Below are positions 8,455 to 16,516 of a DNA stretch of 46,764 nt, piece after piece. A model generated the notes under the pieces. It saw nothing but the letters and a program-made list of their open reading frames with translations. It had not been told where the DNA came from and searched no databases. Source of the stretch: Alphaproteobacteria bacterium. GTDB lineage: Bacteria > Pseudomonadota > Alphaproteobacteria > RF32 > CAG-239. The translations under genes were made by a program, and so were the position numbers. How positions within the stretch are numbered: the first letter of the stretch is position 1; every line of letters starts with the position of its first letter. The stretch spans positions 1 to 46,764 of the forward strand of contig JAFTVD010000021.1 of the NCBI GenBank assembly GCA_017465945.1. The letters are read 5' to 3'.

Positions 8455-8994
8455 ATGACAAACTTTGAACAATTATATAATGATGTCATTAAGAAGGCTC
8501 TTGTGGAAAAATTCGGTTACAAGAACCCACATGAGATTCCTAAGTTGACAAAGATTGTCCTAAATATGGGCGTTGGTGACGCTATTATGGACAAGAAAAA
8601 ATTGAATAACGCTGTAGAAGAGATGGCTATGATTGCTGGTCAAAAACCAGTTGTTACAGAAGCTAGAAAATCTATTGCTACTTTCAAATTAAGAGAAGGT
8701 ATGCCAATTGGATGTAAAGTTACTCTTCGTTCAGATAGAATGTATGAATTCTTAGAGCGTTTAATCAATATGGCACTTCCACGTATCAGAGATTTCCACG
8801 GTATTAGTGGTAAGAACTTTGATGGAAGAGGAAACTTTGCTTTTGGCATTAAAGAGCAAATTATTTTCCCTGAAATTAACTATGAAAAAGTTGATCAAGT
8901 AAGAGGTATGGATATTGTTATTTGTACATCTGCTAAGACTGATGAAGAAGCTAAGTTTCTTTTGACATCTTTCAACTTACCATATAAGAAATAA
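8455..8994 (+). CDS. rplE: Ribosomal protein L5
   Basis: A 179-residue 5S rRNA-binding protein of the central protuberance. The signature [10 protein letters not shown] is near 34-43, and RIRDFHGIS follows near 103-111. ATG 8455 is preferred to the adjacent in-frame TTG 8452 because GGAG (8443-8446) is eight bases from the ATG. Confidence 0.97.
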   Translation: MTNFEQLYNDVIKKALVEKFGYKNPHEIPKLTKIVLNMGVGDAIMDKKKLNNAVEEMAMIAGQKPVVTEARKSIATFKLREGMPIGCKVTLRSDRMYEFLERLINMALPRIRDFHGISGKNFDGRGNFAFGIKEQIIFPEINYEKVDQVRGMDIVICTSAKTDEEAKFLLTSFNLPYKK

Positions 8995-9008
8995 GCGGAG
9001 ATTTTACT

Positions 9009-9314
9009 ATGTCAAAAACAAGTTCAGTATATAGAAACTTGAAGCGCGTAAAGTTAGTTGCAAAATATGCAAACGTACGTGCAAAGTTAAAAGCCATTGT
9101 CGATGATAAGAATGCTCCTGAAGAAGAAAGATTTCAGGCTACTTTGAAATTGGCAGCGTTACCTCGTAACTCTTCTAAGGTTAGAGTTAGAAACCGTTGT
9201 AAGGTTACAGGACGTTCACGTAGTTACAATAGAAAATTCGGTGTTAGCCGTGTTGAATTAAGAGACATGGCAAGCTTCGGCGAGATACCGGGTTTGGTAA
9301 AATCAAGCTGGTAA
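9009..9314 (+). CDS. rpsN: Ribosomal protein S14, zinc-free type
   Basis: A 101-residue small-subunit head protein. It has the C-terminal [22 protein letters not shown] signature but no CxxC...CxxC zinc site, so it is the long C- form typical of most proteobacteria. CGGAG precedes the start. Confidence 0.97.
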   Translation: MSKTSSVYRNLKRVKLVAKYANVRAKLKAIVDDKNAPEEERFQATLKLAALPRNSSKVRVRNRCKVTGRSRSYNRKFGVSRVELRDMASFGEIPGLVKSSW

Positions 9315-9326
9315 GGAGATGATATT

Positions 9327-9725
9327 ATGTCTATGACTGATCCTTTGGGCGATATGCTCACACGCATTAGAAACGCACAAAGAGCGAAGAAAAGTGATGT
9401 TGTATCACCTGCGTCTCGCTTGCGTGAAAATGTATTGGAAGTTTTGAAGAGAGAAGGTTACATTTCTGGTTATGAAAAAGTAAATGTACGTTCTGGTATT
9501 GATGAACTTCATATTCAATTAAAGTACCATGAAGGTACTGGTGTAATTACTGAAATTTACCGCGTGTCTACTCCAGGCCGTCGTGTATATTCCAGTGTTC
9601 GTGACTTGCCAAGAGTTTATAATGGTCTCGGTATTTCTATCGTTTCTACTCCTAAAGGTGTTATGAGCGATAACGAGGCTAGAAAAGCTAATGTTGGCGG
9701 CGAAATTTTGTGTCAAGTTTTCTAG
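9327..9725 (+). CDS. rpsH: Ribosomal protein S8
   Basis: A 132-residue primary 16S rRNA-binding protein, in E. coli the spc-operon repressor. It starts [15 protein letters not shown] after one extra residue and ends with the conserved [18 protein letters not shown] segment. AAGGAG precedes the ATG. Confidence 0.97.
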   Translation: MSMTDPLGDMLTRIRNAQRAKKSDVVSPASRLRENVLEVLKREGYISGYEKVNVRSGIDELHIQLKYHEGTGVITEIYRVSTPGRRVYSSVRDLPRVYNGLGISIVSTPKGVMSDNEARKANVGGEILCQVF

Positions 9726-9736
9726 GGAGATAACGG

Positions 9737-10273
9737 ATGTCAAGAGTAGGTAAATATCCGGTAATTATCCCGGAAGGTGTTAACGCTTCTGTTAATGGAA
9801 ATGTTGTTAACGTAAAAGGAAAATTAGGTGAATTAAGTTTTGCTTTCAATGACGCTTATGTAAGTGTTGAATTAAATGATGGTAAAATTGTTGTAACACC
9901 TCATTCTGAAAGTCGTACAGCAAGAACATTATGGGGTACAACTCGTGCACAAATTAACTCAATCGTTAAAGGTGTAAGTGTTGGTTATACAAAAAGCATT
10001 GAATTGTTCGGCGTGGGCTACAAAGCTCGTATGGACGGTAAAAATGTTGTATTAAGCTTAGGCTTTTCTCATGATGTACCATTTGAAACTCCAAAAGGCA
10101 TTACTATTGCTTGTGAAAGCCCTACAGTATTAAAAGTAAGTGGTGTTGACAAACAATTAGTAGGTCAAGTTGCGGCTGAAATTCGTAAATATAGAAAACC
10201 AGAACCTTACAAAGGTAAAGGTATCCGTATTGACAACGAATATGTACGTCGTAAAGAAGGTAAGAAGAAATAG
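9737..10273 (+). CDS. rplF: Ribosomal protein L6
   Basis: A 178-residue large-subunit protein with two related domains near the sarcin-ricin loop. It starts [14 protein letters not shown] and ends with the [23 protein letters not shown] segment that marks the family (residues about 152-174). Confidence 0.97.
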   Translation: MSRVGKYPVIIPEGVNASVNGNVVNVKGKLGELSFAFNDAYVSVELNDGKIVVTPHSESRTARTLWGTTRAQINSIVKGVSVGYTKSIELFGVGYKARMDGKNVVLSLGFSHDVPFETPKGITIACESPTVLKVSGVDKQLVGQVAAEIRKYRKPEPYKGKGIRIDNEYVRRKEGKKK

Positions 10274-10284
10274 GATGTAAAGCA

Positions 10285-10647
10285 ATGAATACACCAAGAA
10301 AATTATATGAAAAAAGAAGAGCTCGTGTAAGAACGGCTTTGAAGGCTGCTGCTAATGGAAAGATGAGATTATCTGTATTTCGCAGTGGTAAACATATCTA
10401 TGCTCAAGTTATAGATGATGTTAAAGGTGCAACAGTTGCTTCTGCTTCTACTTTGGATAAAGAAGTAAGAGCTAACATTACTAAGACTTCAAATATTGAA
10501 GCTGCTCAGTATGTTGGTAAAGTTGTTGCTGAGCGCGCCGTTAAAAATGGCGTTAGCGAAGTTGTGTTTGACCGTGGCGGTTATGTATATCATGGCCGTG
10601 TGAAGGCTTTAGCAGATTCTGCTCGTGAAGCCGGATTGAAATTTTAG
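10285..10647 (+). CDS. rplR: Ribosomal protein L18
   Basis: A 120-residue 5S rRNA-binding protein. [18 protein letters not shown] and the C-terminal [24 protein letters not shown] are characteristic. The ribosome binding site AGGA is weaker than in neighbouring genes. Confidence 0.97.
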   Translation: MNTPRKLYEKRRARVRTALKAAANGKMRLSVFRSGKHIYAQVIDDVKGATVASASTLDKEVRANITKTSNIEAAQYVGKVVAERAVKNGVSEVVFDRGGYVYHGRVKALADSAREAGLKF

Positions 10648-10656
10648 GAGGTTATC

Positions 10657-11223
10657 ATGGCACAATCTTTAGATCGTCATAATAAGGCAGAAAAGAAAGA
10701 AGATTTGGTTGAGAAACTCGTTTTCGTAAACCGCGTAGCAAAAACCGTAAAAGGTGGACGTACAATGTCTTTTGCTGCTTTGGTAGTTGTTGGTGACCAA
10801 AAAGGTCGTATCGGATTTGGTTCTGGTAAGGCTGCTGAAGTTCCTGAAGCTATTGTTAAAGCTACTAACGAAGCTAAAAAGAACATGGTTCGTATTCCAC
10901 TTCGTGAAGGTAGAACTCTTCACCACGATATTACAGGTCGTTTTGGCGCTGGTAAAGTGGTATTAAGAAGTGCTCCTGCCGGTACTGGTGTGATTGCCGG
11001 TGGTCCTATGCGTGCAGTATTTGAAGTATTGGGCGTTCAGGACGTTGTTGCGAAATCATTAGGTTCTAACAATCCTTACAATATGATTAAAGCTACTTTT
11101 GTTGCTTTACAATCTATCAACAGCCCACGTATGGTTGCTGCTAAACGTGGTAAAAAAGTTGGTGATATTGTAAGTCGTCGTGAGAACACTTCTAACGTTA
11201 AGATGGAAAAAGAGGAGGCTTAA
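10657..11223 (+). CDS. rpsE: Ribosomal protein S5
   Basis: A 188-residue protein of the 30S entry channel and decoding-fidelity region. The double-stranded-RNA-like domain ([18 protein letters not shown]) starts near 18, and the [18 protein letters not shown] segment is near 109. AGGAGGT precedes the ATG at ideal spacing. Confidence 0.97.
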   Translation: MAQSLDRHNKAEKKEDLVEKLVFVNRVAKTVKGGRTMSFAALVVVGDQKGRIGFGSGKAAEVPEAIVKATNEAKKNMVRIPLREGRTLHHDITGRFGAGKVVLRSAPAGTGVIAGGPMRAVFEVLGVQDVVAKSLGSNNPYNMIKATFVALQSINSPRMVAAKRGKKVGDIVSRRENTSNVKMEKEEA

Positions 11224-11225
11224 TC

Positions 11226-11411
11226 ATGGCTAGTAAAAAGACTGTTAAGGTTACTCAAGTAAAGAGTTCCATCGGGCACACTAAAGATCAAATTGCGACT
11301 TTAAAGGGCCTTAAATTAAACAAAGTTGGTAGAACTTCTGAATTGGAAGATACATCAGCTGTTAGAGGTATGATTAGAAAGGTAGCTCACCTCGTTAAAG
11401 TTGAAGAATAA
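11226..11411 (+). CDS. rpmD: Ribosomal protein L30
   Basis: A 61-residue large-subunit protein. It has the [21 protein letters not shown] core and ends HLVKVEE. GAGGAGG, overlapping the rpsE end, is the ribosome binding site. It is followed by an unusually long gap (117 bases) with two hairpins. Confidence 0.96.
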   Translation: MASKKTVKVTQVKSSIGHTKDQIATLKGLKLNKVGRTSELEDTSAVRGMIRKVAHLVKVEE

Positions 11412-11427
11412 TTGCTTTTGAGGGTTA

Positions 11428-11471
11428 GGGGTAAAGTTTTATTTACCCCAAGCCCGGAAGTATGTTCGGGC
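11428..11471 (+). promoter_or_regulatory. Two adjacent hairpins between rpmD and rplO
   Basis: GGGGTAAA (11428-11435) pairs with TTTACCCC (11442-11449). GCCCG (11452-11456) pairs with CGGGC (11467-11471), extendable by two weaker pairs. Neither is followed by a T run, so they look like mRNA structure, a processing site or a protein target rather than a terminator. Other gaps in the operon are under 60 bases. Confidence 0.5.
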
Positions 11472-11528
11472 GACCTTGAAGTAAATTGATTTAACATTAA
11501 CAAGAGTTATTTTATAAAGGTGAAGAAA

Positions 11529-11984
11529 ATGAAACTTAATGAATTAAGAGATAACGAAGGCGCTACAAAGAACCGCATCCGCGTTGGTCGTGGTATTGGT
11601 TCTGGTAAAGGTAAAACTGGTGGTCGTGGCGTTAAGGGTCAAAAATCTCGTTCTGGTGTTTCTATTAATGGTTTTGAAGGCGGTCAAATGCCTATTTACC
11701 GTAGATTGCCAAAACGTGGTTTCAAAAACCCATTTGCAAAGACATTTGCAGTTGTTAACTTGGATACAATCCAAAAGGCAATTGATGCTGGTAAATTGAA
11801 TGCAAATGAAATTACAGAAGATAGCTTGATTGCTTCTAATGTTATTTCTAAAAAATTAGATGGCGTTCGTTTGCTTGCACGTGGTGCTTTAACTGTTGCT
11901 GTTAACATTACTGTTAATTCTGCTTCTAAAGCAGCTGTTGAAGCTGTTGAAAAAGCAGGTGGTAAAGTTACTGTTAACGCATAA
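11529..11984 (+). CDS. rplO: Ribosomal protein L15
   Basis: A 151-residue late-assembly protein of the large subunit. The Gly/Arg/Lys-rich N-terminal arm ([20 protein letters not shown]) and the [20 protein letters not shown] motif are intact. ATG 11529 is chosen over the in-frame GTG at 11520 because AAAGG ends eight bases before it. It is the last gene of the operon here; in most bacteria secY follows. Confidence 0.97.
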   Translation: MKLNELRDNEGATKNRIRVGRGIGSGKGKTGGRGVKGQKSRSGVSINGFEGGQMPIYRRLPKRGFKNPFAKTFAVVNLDTIQKAIDAGKLNANEITEDSLIASNVISKKLDGVRLLARGALTVAVNITVNSASKAAVEAVEKAGGKVTVNA

Positions 11985-11996
11985 TTAGGAGCGCTG

Positions 11997-12116
11997 ATGC
12001 TATTGAAAAAGGTAGGCGTAATAGTCTACCTTTTTTTGTTTAATGCTGGTATAGTATATTTAGCTTGCAAGTTTTTTAATAGTGTGGTAGTTCAAGTAAA
12101 GTTCGTTTTATCATGA
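11997..12116 (+). other. Short hydrophobic ORF with a good ribosome binding site, doubtful
   Basis: ATG 11997 opens 39 codons after AGGAG (11987-11991), encoding a hydrophobic peptide with a likely membrane segment (VGVIVYLFLFNAGIVYLACK). The operon terminator lies inside it (12006-12037), so most transcripts would lack its stop codon. The ribosome binding site may be left over from a gene, such as secY, that once followed rplO. I do not call it a gene. Confidence 0.2.
12006..12037 (+). terminator. Intrinsic terminator of the ribosomal operon
   Basis: AAAAAGGTAG (12006-12015) pairs with CTACCTTTTT (12026-12035) and continues into a T run to 12037. It ends the transcript 22 bases after rplO. 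Confidence 0.85.
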
Positions 12117-12151
12117 TGGTATAAAAAAAGAAGAATAAAAAGAGAAAGTTT

Positions 12152-13426
12152 ATGTTAACTAAAATTATAAATATTGAAGATGTATCTGTTGAAAATAAAA
12201 ATATTGGGGGAGGAAAGTTTGCTGGACTTGTTGAACTTAGAACATTAGTAGATAAATATAATAAAGAATTTGGTTTGAGGATTAATGTTCCTAAAAGTTT
12301 TTGTATTCCTGTTAAATTTTTTGATGAATATGAGAAATCAGGTAAAGTTAGTGAAGAGCTTGTTAATGAGGCAATGTGTTGTTTGGTTGGTTTAGGTGGA
12401 AATGTTGCTGTTAGGTCTTCTTGTGATGTTGAGGATAAAGGAGGAAAAACTTATTCGGGGGAATTTGAAACAGTATTAAATGTTAAAAATAAAAAAGAAA
12501 TGAGAGATGCTTTAGAACAAGTTTATGCTTCAGCAAAAAGAATTGAAGGGGCTAAAATGGGAATTATTATTCAGCCAATGATTGAGAAACCTTTGATGGC
12601 TGGAGTTGTGTATAGTGAGACATGGTATAGCGATCCTTTTGTGGTATTAAATTATGTTGAAAATAAATTAGCAAATGAGTTGGTTTCTCGGGGAGGAAGT
12701 GATGGAAAATTATTTGCGGTAGGCAAAATTTTAACAGATGAAAAACATGATATGATAAGGCTTAATCTAAAAACACTTGATGATTTGAGATATAATATGG
12801 TGTTTTATAGAAATGTATCTGTTAATTCTCCTGAAAAAGTAACAGATATTGATAGAAATGAATATAAGAGGCAGTTTTTTATGGCTTCTCTTGCAATGCA
12901 ATTGGAACAAGATTTAGGATATCCTATTGATATGGAGTTTGCAATATCTCAAAAAGGAGAAATTAATATTTTACAACAAAGACCATATATTTTGCCCAAA
13001 ATGTTTGAAAGGAAAATTGATGCAAATATAACAACTTATTTTTCTTTGGATAAATATATAATTGAAGGAAAGGTTGGTTTTGTTAAAGATATTAGAGAAT
13101 TTGGTTGTAAAAAAGATTATGAAGTTAATATATGGAAAAAAGATGAAAGTGTTAGAATATTTACTAATCAGTCTATTGGAAATAGAATAGCTTTTATGGG
13201 ATTTAGGGATAGTTCTCCTTTTGCGGTAGAATATAATCATTGTGGTAACATGAAAAGAGAAAATCTTGATTTTAGAGAGATGGAAATTTTTGGAAGAGTA
13301 AAAGATTTTGAGCATATTAAAGAAGGCGATTACATAAAAATTAATCTTATAACAGGGGAAATGCGCCATCTTGCTCAAAAAGATAAGGAAATTATCGATT
13401 TGTTTATGTTAAAAAAAGAAAGGTAG
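12152..13426 (+). CDS. Stand-alone PEP/pyruvate-binding (PPDK N-terminal) domain protein
   Basis: A 424-residue protein whose first 280 residues match the ATP-grasp domain of PEP synthase and pyruvate phosphate dikinase: VRSS (87-90), YSGEFETVLNV (101-111), QPMI (141-144), DMEFA (260-264) and LQQRP (274-278). The phosphohistidine swivel motif (TSHA) and the C-terminal TIM barrel are absent. The last 140 residues are of a type I do not recognise, ending IKEGDYIKINLITGEMR, which faintly recalls the end of a swivel domain. It therefore probably phosphorylates or binds something else, or works with a separate partner. It lies downstream of the operon terminator with a purine-rich AAGAGAAAG ribosome binding site. 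Confidence 0.75.
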   Translation: MLTKIINIEDVSVENKNIGGGKFAGLVELRTLVDKYNKEFGLRINVPKSFCIPVKFFDEYEKSGKVSEELVNEAMCCLVGLGGNVAVRSSCDVEDKGGKTYSGEFETVLNVKNKKEMRDALEQVYASAKRIEGAKMGIIIQPMIEKPLMAGVVYSETWYSDPFVVLNYVENKLANELVSRGGSDGKLFAVGKILTDEKHDMIRLNLKTLDDLRYNMVFYRNVSVNSPEKVTDIDRNEYKRQFFMASLAMQLEQDLGYPIDMEFAISQKGEINILQQRPYILPKMFERKIDANITTYFSLDKYIIEGKVGFVKDIREFGCKKDYEVNIWKKDESVRIFTNQSIGNRIAFMGFRDSSPFAVEYNHCGNMKRENLDFREMEIFGRVKDFEHIKEGDYIKINLITGEMRHLAQKDKEIIDLFMLKKER

Positions 13427-13475
13427 TTTTTTATTAAAAGGTAGTAAATATTATATTTTTTTAGATGAAAAAAAG

Positions 13476-13503
13476 TTGAAAGTATTGAACATCTTGATAT
13501 GAT
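13476..13503 (+). promoter_or_regulatory. Candidate promoter of the GNAT-HD pair
   Basis: TTGAAA (13476-13481), a 16-base spacer and TATGAT (13498-13503). A TATAAT-like hexamer follows a few bases later (13503-13508). Confidence 0.5.
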
Positions 13504-13536
13504 ATAATTGATATTAATTTTATGAGGTATGCGTGC

Positions 13537-14001
13537 ATGTTAATTAGCAAAATTTTAGAAAGCGATATAAATGATGTGGCAGAACTATCATATATGGTTG
13601 GGAAAATGCATGATGATGCATTGCCAGAATATTTTAATAAGACAACTAAAACAGAGCATTTAAGAATTATTGAAAATATGGTAAAAGATGAAAATGCTCA
13701 AATTTTAGTTGCGAAAATTAAAGAGCAAGTTGTTGGTTTTGCGTGTTTATGTGTACAGAAAAATGAACGTAAAGGATATAAGGTTAATAAGATTGGATAC
13801 ATTTATAACTTTGGGGTTGATGAAAGCTTTAGGCGGAAAGGTATTGGTAAAAAATTAGTTGAAAGTGCAATAGATTATTTTAAAGATAGTGGATGTGAAG
13901 CGGTTGATTTAAACGTATTTATCTTTAATAAAGGTGCTTTAGAATTTTATAAAAGTTTAGGATTTTGCGAAATTGATGTTAATTTAAGAAAGATGTTATA
14001 A
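13537..14001 (+). CDS. GNAT-family N-acetyltransferase
   Basis: A 154-residue cytoplasmic acetyl-CoA-dependent acyltransferase. The acetyl-CoA pyrophosphate loop is RRKGIGKK (99-106) after the beta strand IYNFGVDE, and the C-terminal N-K-GALEFYKSLGF motif is typical. ATG 13537 is preferred to ATG 13522 because GAGG (13524-13527) lies nine bases before it. The stop touches the next ATG (TAAATG), so the two genes are coupled. The substrate cannot be read from the sequence. Confidence 0.85.
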   Translation: MLISKILESDINDVAELSYMVGKMHDDALPEYFNKTTKTEHLRIIENMVKDENAQILVAKIKEQVVGFACLCVQKNERKGYKVNKIGYIYNFGVDESFRRKGIGKKLVESAIDYFKDSGCEAVDLNVFIFNKGALEFYKSLGFCEIDVNLRKML

Positions 14002-14676
14002 ATGTTGATTAATAAAGCTTTTGATTTTATGAAAGAATGTCTTGAAAAAGATAATTCAGGGCATGGTGTAGAGCATATGAAAAGAGTGGTAAAAAATGCT
14101 GAAATGATACTTGATGAGGAGAAAAATGCAGATAAAGAAGTGGTAATGTTATCAGCTATTTTGCATGATGTAGATGATTATAAATTAGGGGGAAATGGGG
14201 GGAATTTAGAGAGATTTTTTAATGAAAATGATGTTGATGAGGTGATAAGGGGGAAAGTTAAAAATGTTATTGAAAATATTAGTTTTAGTAAAAGTGGTGA
14301 AAATCCAGAATTTAGTTTGTTAGAACAAAAAATAGTTTCTGATGCTGATAAGCTTGATGCAATGGGGGCGATTGGGGTTTGTCGGACGATAATGTATTCT
14401 GTTGCAACAAATAGAGCTTTGTTTTGTGATGATGAGTTGCCGATAGAAGGTTTAAGTAAGGAAGAATATAAAAACAAAGATAGAAAAGGTAATCATTCAA
14501 TTAATCATTTTTTTGATAAATTATTGAAATTAAAAGGTGCTATGCAGACAAATGCAGGGAAAATTGAAGCAGAAAAAAGGCATAAATTTATGGTTATGTT
14601 TTTAAAAGAGTTTTTTGATGAGGTTGGTGCTTCTAGTAAATGGGGTGAAATTTTAAATAATTTTGACAAAAAATAA
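14002..14676 (+). CDS. YedJ-like HD-domain phosphohydrolase
   Basis: A 224-residue metal-dependent phosphohydrolase of the HD superfamily. Metal ligands appear as His25, His55-Asp56 (LHDVDD) and the Asp residues of DADKLDAMGAIG (114-123). The whole C-terminal part, including NHSINHFFDKLLKLKGAMQT and AEKRHKFMVMFLKEF, follows the layout of E. coli YedJ. The biological substrate is unknown, probably a nucleotide or other phosphate ester. The start directly follows the GNAT stop with no gap, so expression is coupled. Confidence 0.85.
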   Translation: MLINKAFDFMKECLEKDNSGHGVEHMKRVVKNAEMILDEEKNADKEVVMLSAILHDVDDYKLGGNGGNLERFFNENDVDEVIRGKVKNVIENISFSKSGENPEFSLLEQKIVSDADKLDAMGAIGVCRTIMYSVATNRALFCDDELPIEGLSKEEYKNKDRKGNHSINHFFDKLLKLKGAMQTNAGKIEAEKRHKFMVMFLKEFFDEVGASSKWGEILNNFDKK

Positions 14677-14695
14677 ATTTTAAAGTCGATTTTGT

Positions 14696-14724
14696 TTGAC
14701 TAGAGGGTAATTTTGTGGTATATT
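14696..14724 (+). promoter_or_regulatory. Promoter before the 529-residue protein
   Basis: TTGACT (14696-14701), a 17-base spacer and TATATT (14719-14724). This puts transcription start near 14731 and leaves a 5' leader of about 150 bases. TAATTTTGT (14708-14716) and ACAAAATTA (14735-14743) form a perfect inverted repeat overlapping the -10 region. Confidence 0.6.
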
Positions 14725-14880
14725 TGTAGTGTTTACAAAATTATTATCTCTATAGATATGAAGAATCGTTCTTGGCTTTTAGCTTAGGGTGTTTGTTTGT
14801 CTTGAAAGTGATGTTTTGTAGGCCGTCAATGGGAAAATCTTGTTGATGTAAATTTATTTATTTAATCTTTTTTAAGTTTT

Positions 14881-16470
14881 ATGAAAAATTTAATCATGAA
14901 AATGGCAAAAGCCGTTGCCCCAGGTTGGGTTGTAGAAAACAAAACTATTAAGACTAAAGCTTCATCTTGGATTTGGGTGCTTGACAACTTCGACAAGGAA
15001 CTTAAGATCCTGACGAAGAAGGACTTTGATCCAACATTCATCAAGGCTCGTCGCTGGAGCTTAAAGATGAAGTGTTATCTCATTGAAAAGGGTGTTCCTA
15101 CTCTATTAGATGAGATGAACTCGGGTGAGGAGATATCCATGCTTGTTCAACATGCTGAAGTATTTAGCGCTGAACAGATTGTTTCTGCGTTAAGAGTTTG
15201 CACACCTCCTACGAAAAAGCTCAAAGAGCTTATTAATGTGCTTATTGACGAAGAGCAGTTAGGTAAGCTTCTTAGTATCATCGAGCTTATGCCTCAGGCA
15301 TTCAATGATTTGAAGGCTTATGAGCTTTTTGATTTGAAGTCTGAGAGAGAGAATCCTGGACTTGTAGAAAACAAGTGGGATATTGCAAAAGCTCTTGCAA
15401 CTCAAAAGCCTGAAAAGTGGGTGCTTCCTTTTATGTGTTTGCTCAAGAATATCGCAAAAGATAGAATGGGTGATACAGGAGAGAGAATTTTGACTTTCTT
15501 TGTAGGGCTTGCTATTAAGCACAAGCTCAACATTTCGGAAATGATGTCTTATCTTTATGATGTTTACCCTAATCTTTATGTAAAGGTACGCATGAATATG
15601 GTGAGATACGACAGCGTTGTTCCATTTGTGAGAGTGATGCTTCCTCGATTGTCTAGTAATCTTTCTATGGCTTTGATAACATTGGATACTTACGATATGT
15701 GCGAATGCCATAAGGGTGATGCTATTGAGGCTTGGTTTTGGCTTAAAATAGCATGCGATCATCTTTATGAAAAGGGCGTACAAAATGTTATTGCAGATGT
15801 ACTATCTGACATAGCGAAGTTAGATTCAAAGAAAGAGCTTTATTGCTGCCAAAGCATGGTAAGTTGTGTTTCAACGCCTAAGCTTGCTTATGCTTTGTTG
15901 AACCATGTTGAGGATGAAGACGACAAGCGTGTGCTTTACGATAGAATTCTCAATATTGAGGAGACAAACGAAGTCGCTAGTCGTGCATTCTTAAACCTCT
16001 ATCCATTTAAGGAGATGAATTCTTCTCAGATTGAAAAAGGCGTGAAAATCCTTGTTGATAAGAACGCTTTTCCTGTCGAAAGACTGGGGGAACTTCATGA
16101 AAGCTGGAAAGATGTTGTTACCAATATGATGGAAACACGCTCTCAGGTGCTTATTTTGAAGAGAGAAAAAGCTTCTGAGTGGAGCAACCTTTTTTCTTTG
16201 GGAAGGCTTACTCCTGAAGCAGAATGTGTGATGCTTTCAGCTCATTGTAGTCGAGCAATGGAAAAAGTTAACTACATTGAGACTTACAAGTTGGCGGATT
16301 CTTCATTTAAGTATTTGCTTGAGATGAAGCCTTCTAGTAGAAGTAATGGTGTTAATTATGTTACATCCTACGTTCGTAAGTGGGATTTGACAGAGGAGCA
16401 GTACTTGTTGATCTTGCAAAGCCAGTATGCCGATATGGCTCCATATTGGAAGTCACTTGTGAAGCACTAA
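14881..16470 (+). CDS. Large helical protein of unknown function
   Basis: A 529-residue protein I do not recognise. It has no signal peptide or membrane segment and looks almost wholly alpha-helical, with repeated 35-40 residue helical units that suggest a HEAT- or TPR-like solenoid. Basic patches at the N-terminus (KAVAPGWVVENKTIKTKASS, KARRWSLKMK) could bind nucleic acid or anionic partners. Its codons use more AAG, CTC, TTC and GAG than the genes on either side, so either acquisition from elsewhere or selection for expression is possible. No Shine-Dalgarno precedes ATG 14881; in-frame ATGs at 14896 and 14902 are alternatives. It has its own promoter, a long leader and a strong terminator. 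Confidence 0.7.
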   Translation: MKNLIMKMAKAVAPGWVVENKTIKTKASSWIWVLDNFDKELKILTKKDFDPTFIKARRWSLKMKCYLIEKGVPTLLDEMNSGEEISMLVQHAEVFSAEQIVSALRVCTPPTKKLKELINVLIDEEQLGKLLSIIELMPQAFNDLKAYELFDLKSERENPGLVENKWDIAKALATQKPEKWVLPFMCLLKNIAKDRMGDTGERILTFFVGLAIKHKLNISEMMSYLYDVYPNLYVKVRMNMVRYDSVVPFVRVMLPRLSSNLSMALITLDTYDMCECHKGDAIEAWFWLKIACDHLYEKGVQNVIADVLSDIAKLDSKKELYCCQSMVSCVSTPKLAYALLNHVEDEDDKRVLYDRILNIEETNEVASRAFLNLYPFKEMNSSQIEKGVKILVDKNAFPVERLGELHESWKDVVTNMMETRSQVLILKREKASEWSNLFSLGRLTPEAECVMLSAHCSRAMEKVNYIETYKLADSSFKYLLEMKPSSRSNGVNYVTSYVRKWDLTEEQYLLILQSQYADMAPYWKSLVKH

Positions 16471-16484
16471 GAACGATTGATTAA

Positions 16485-16516
16485 GAAGGGTGGTGGTTTT
16501 ACCACCCTTCTTTTTT
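16485..16516 (+). terminator. Intrinsic terminator between convergent genes
   Basis: GAAGGGTGGT (16485-16494) pairs perfectly with ACCACCCTTC (16501-16510), followed by TTTTTTA. It ends the gene at 14881-16470; the minus-strand kinase gene ends within the T run. Confidence 0.85.
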
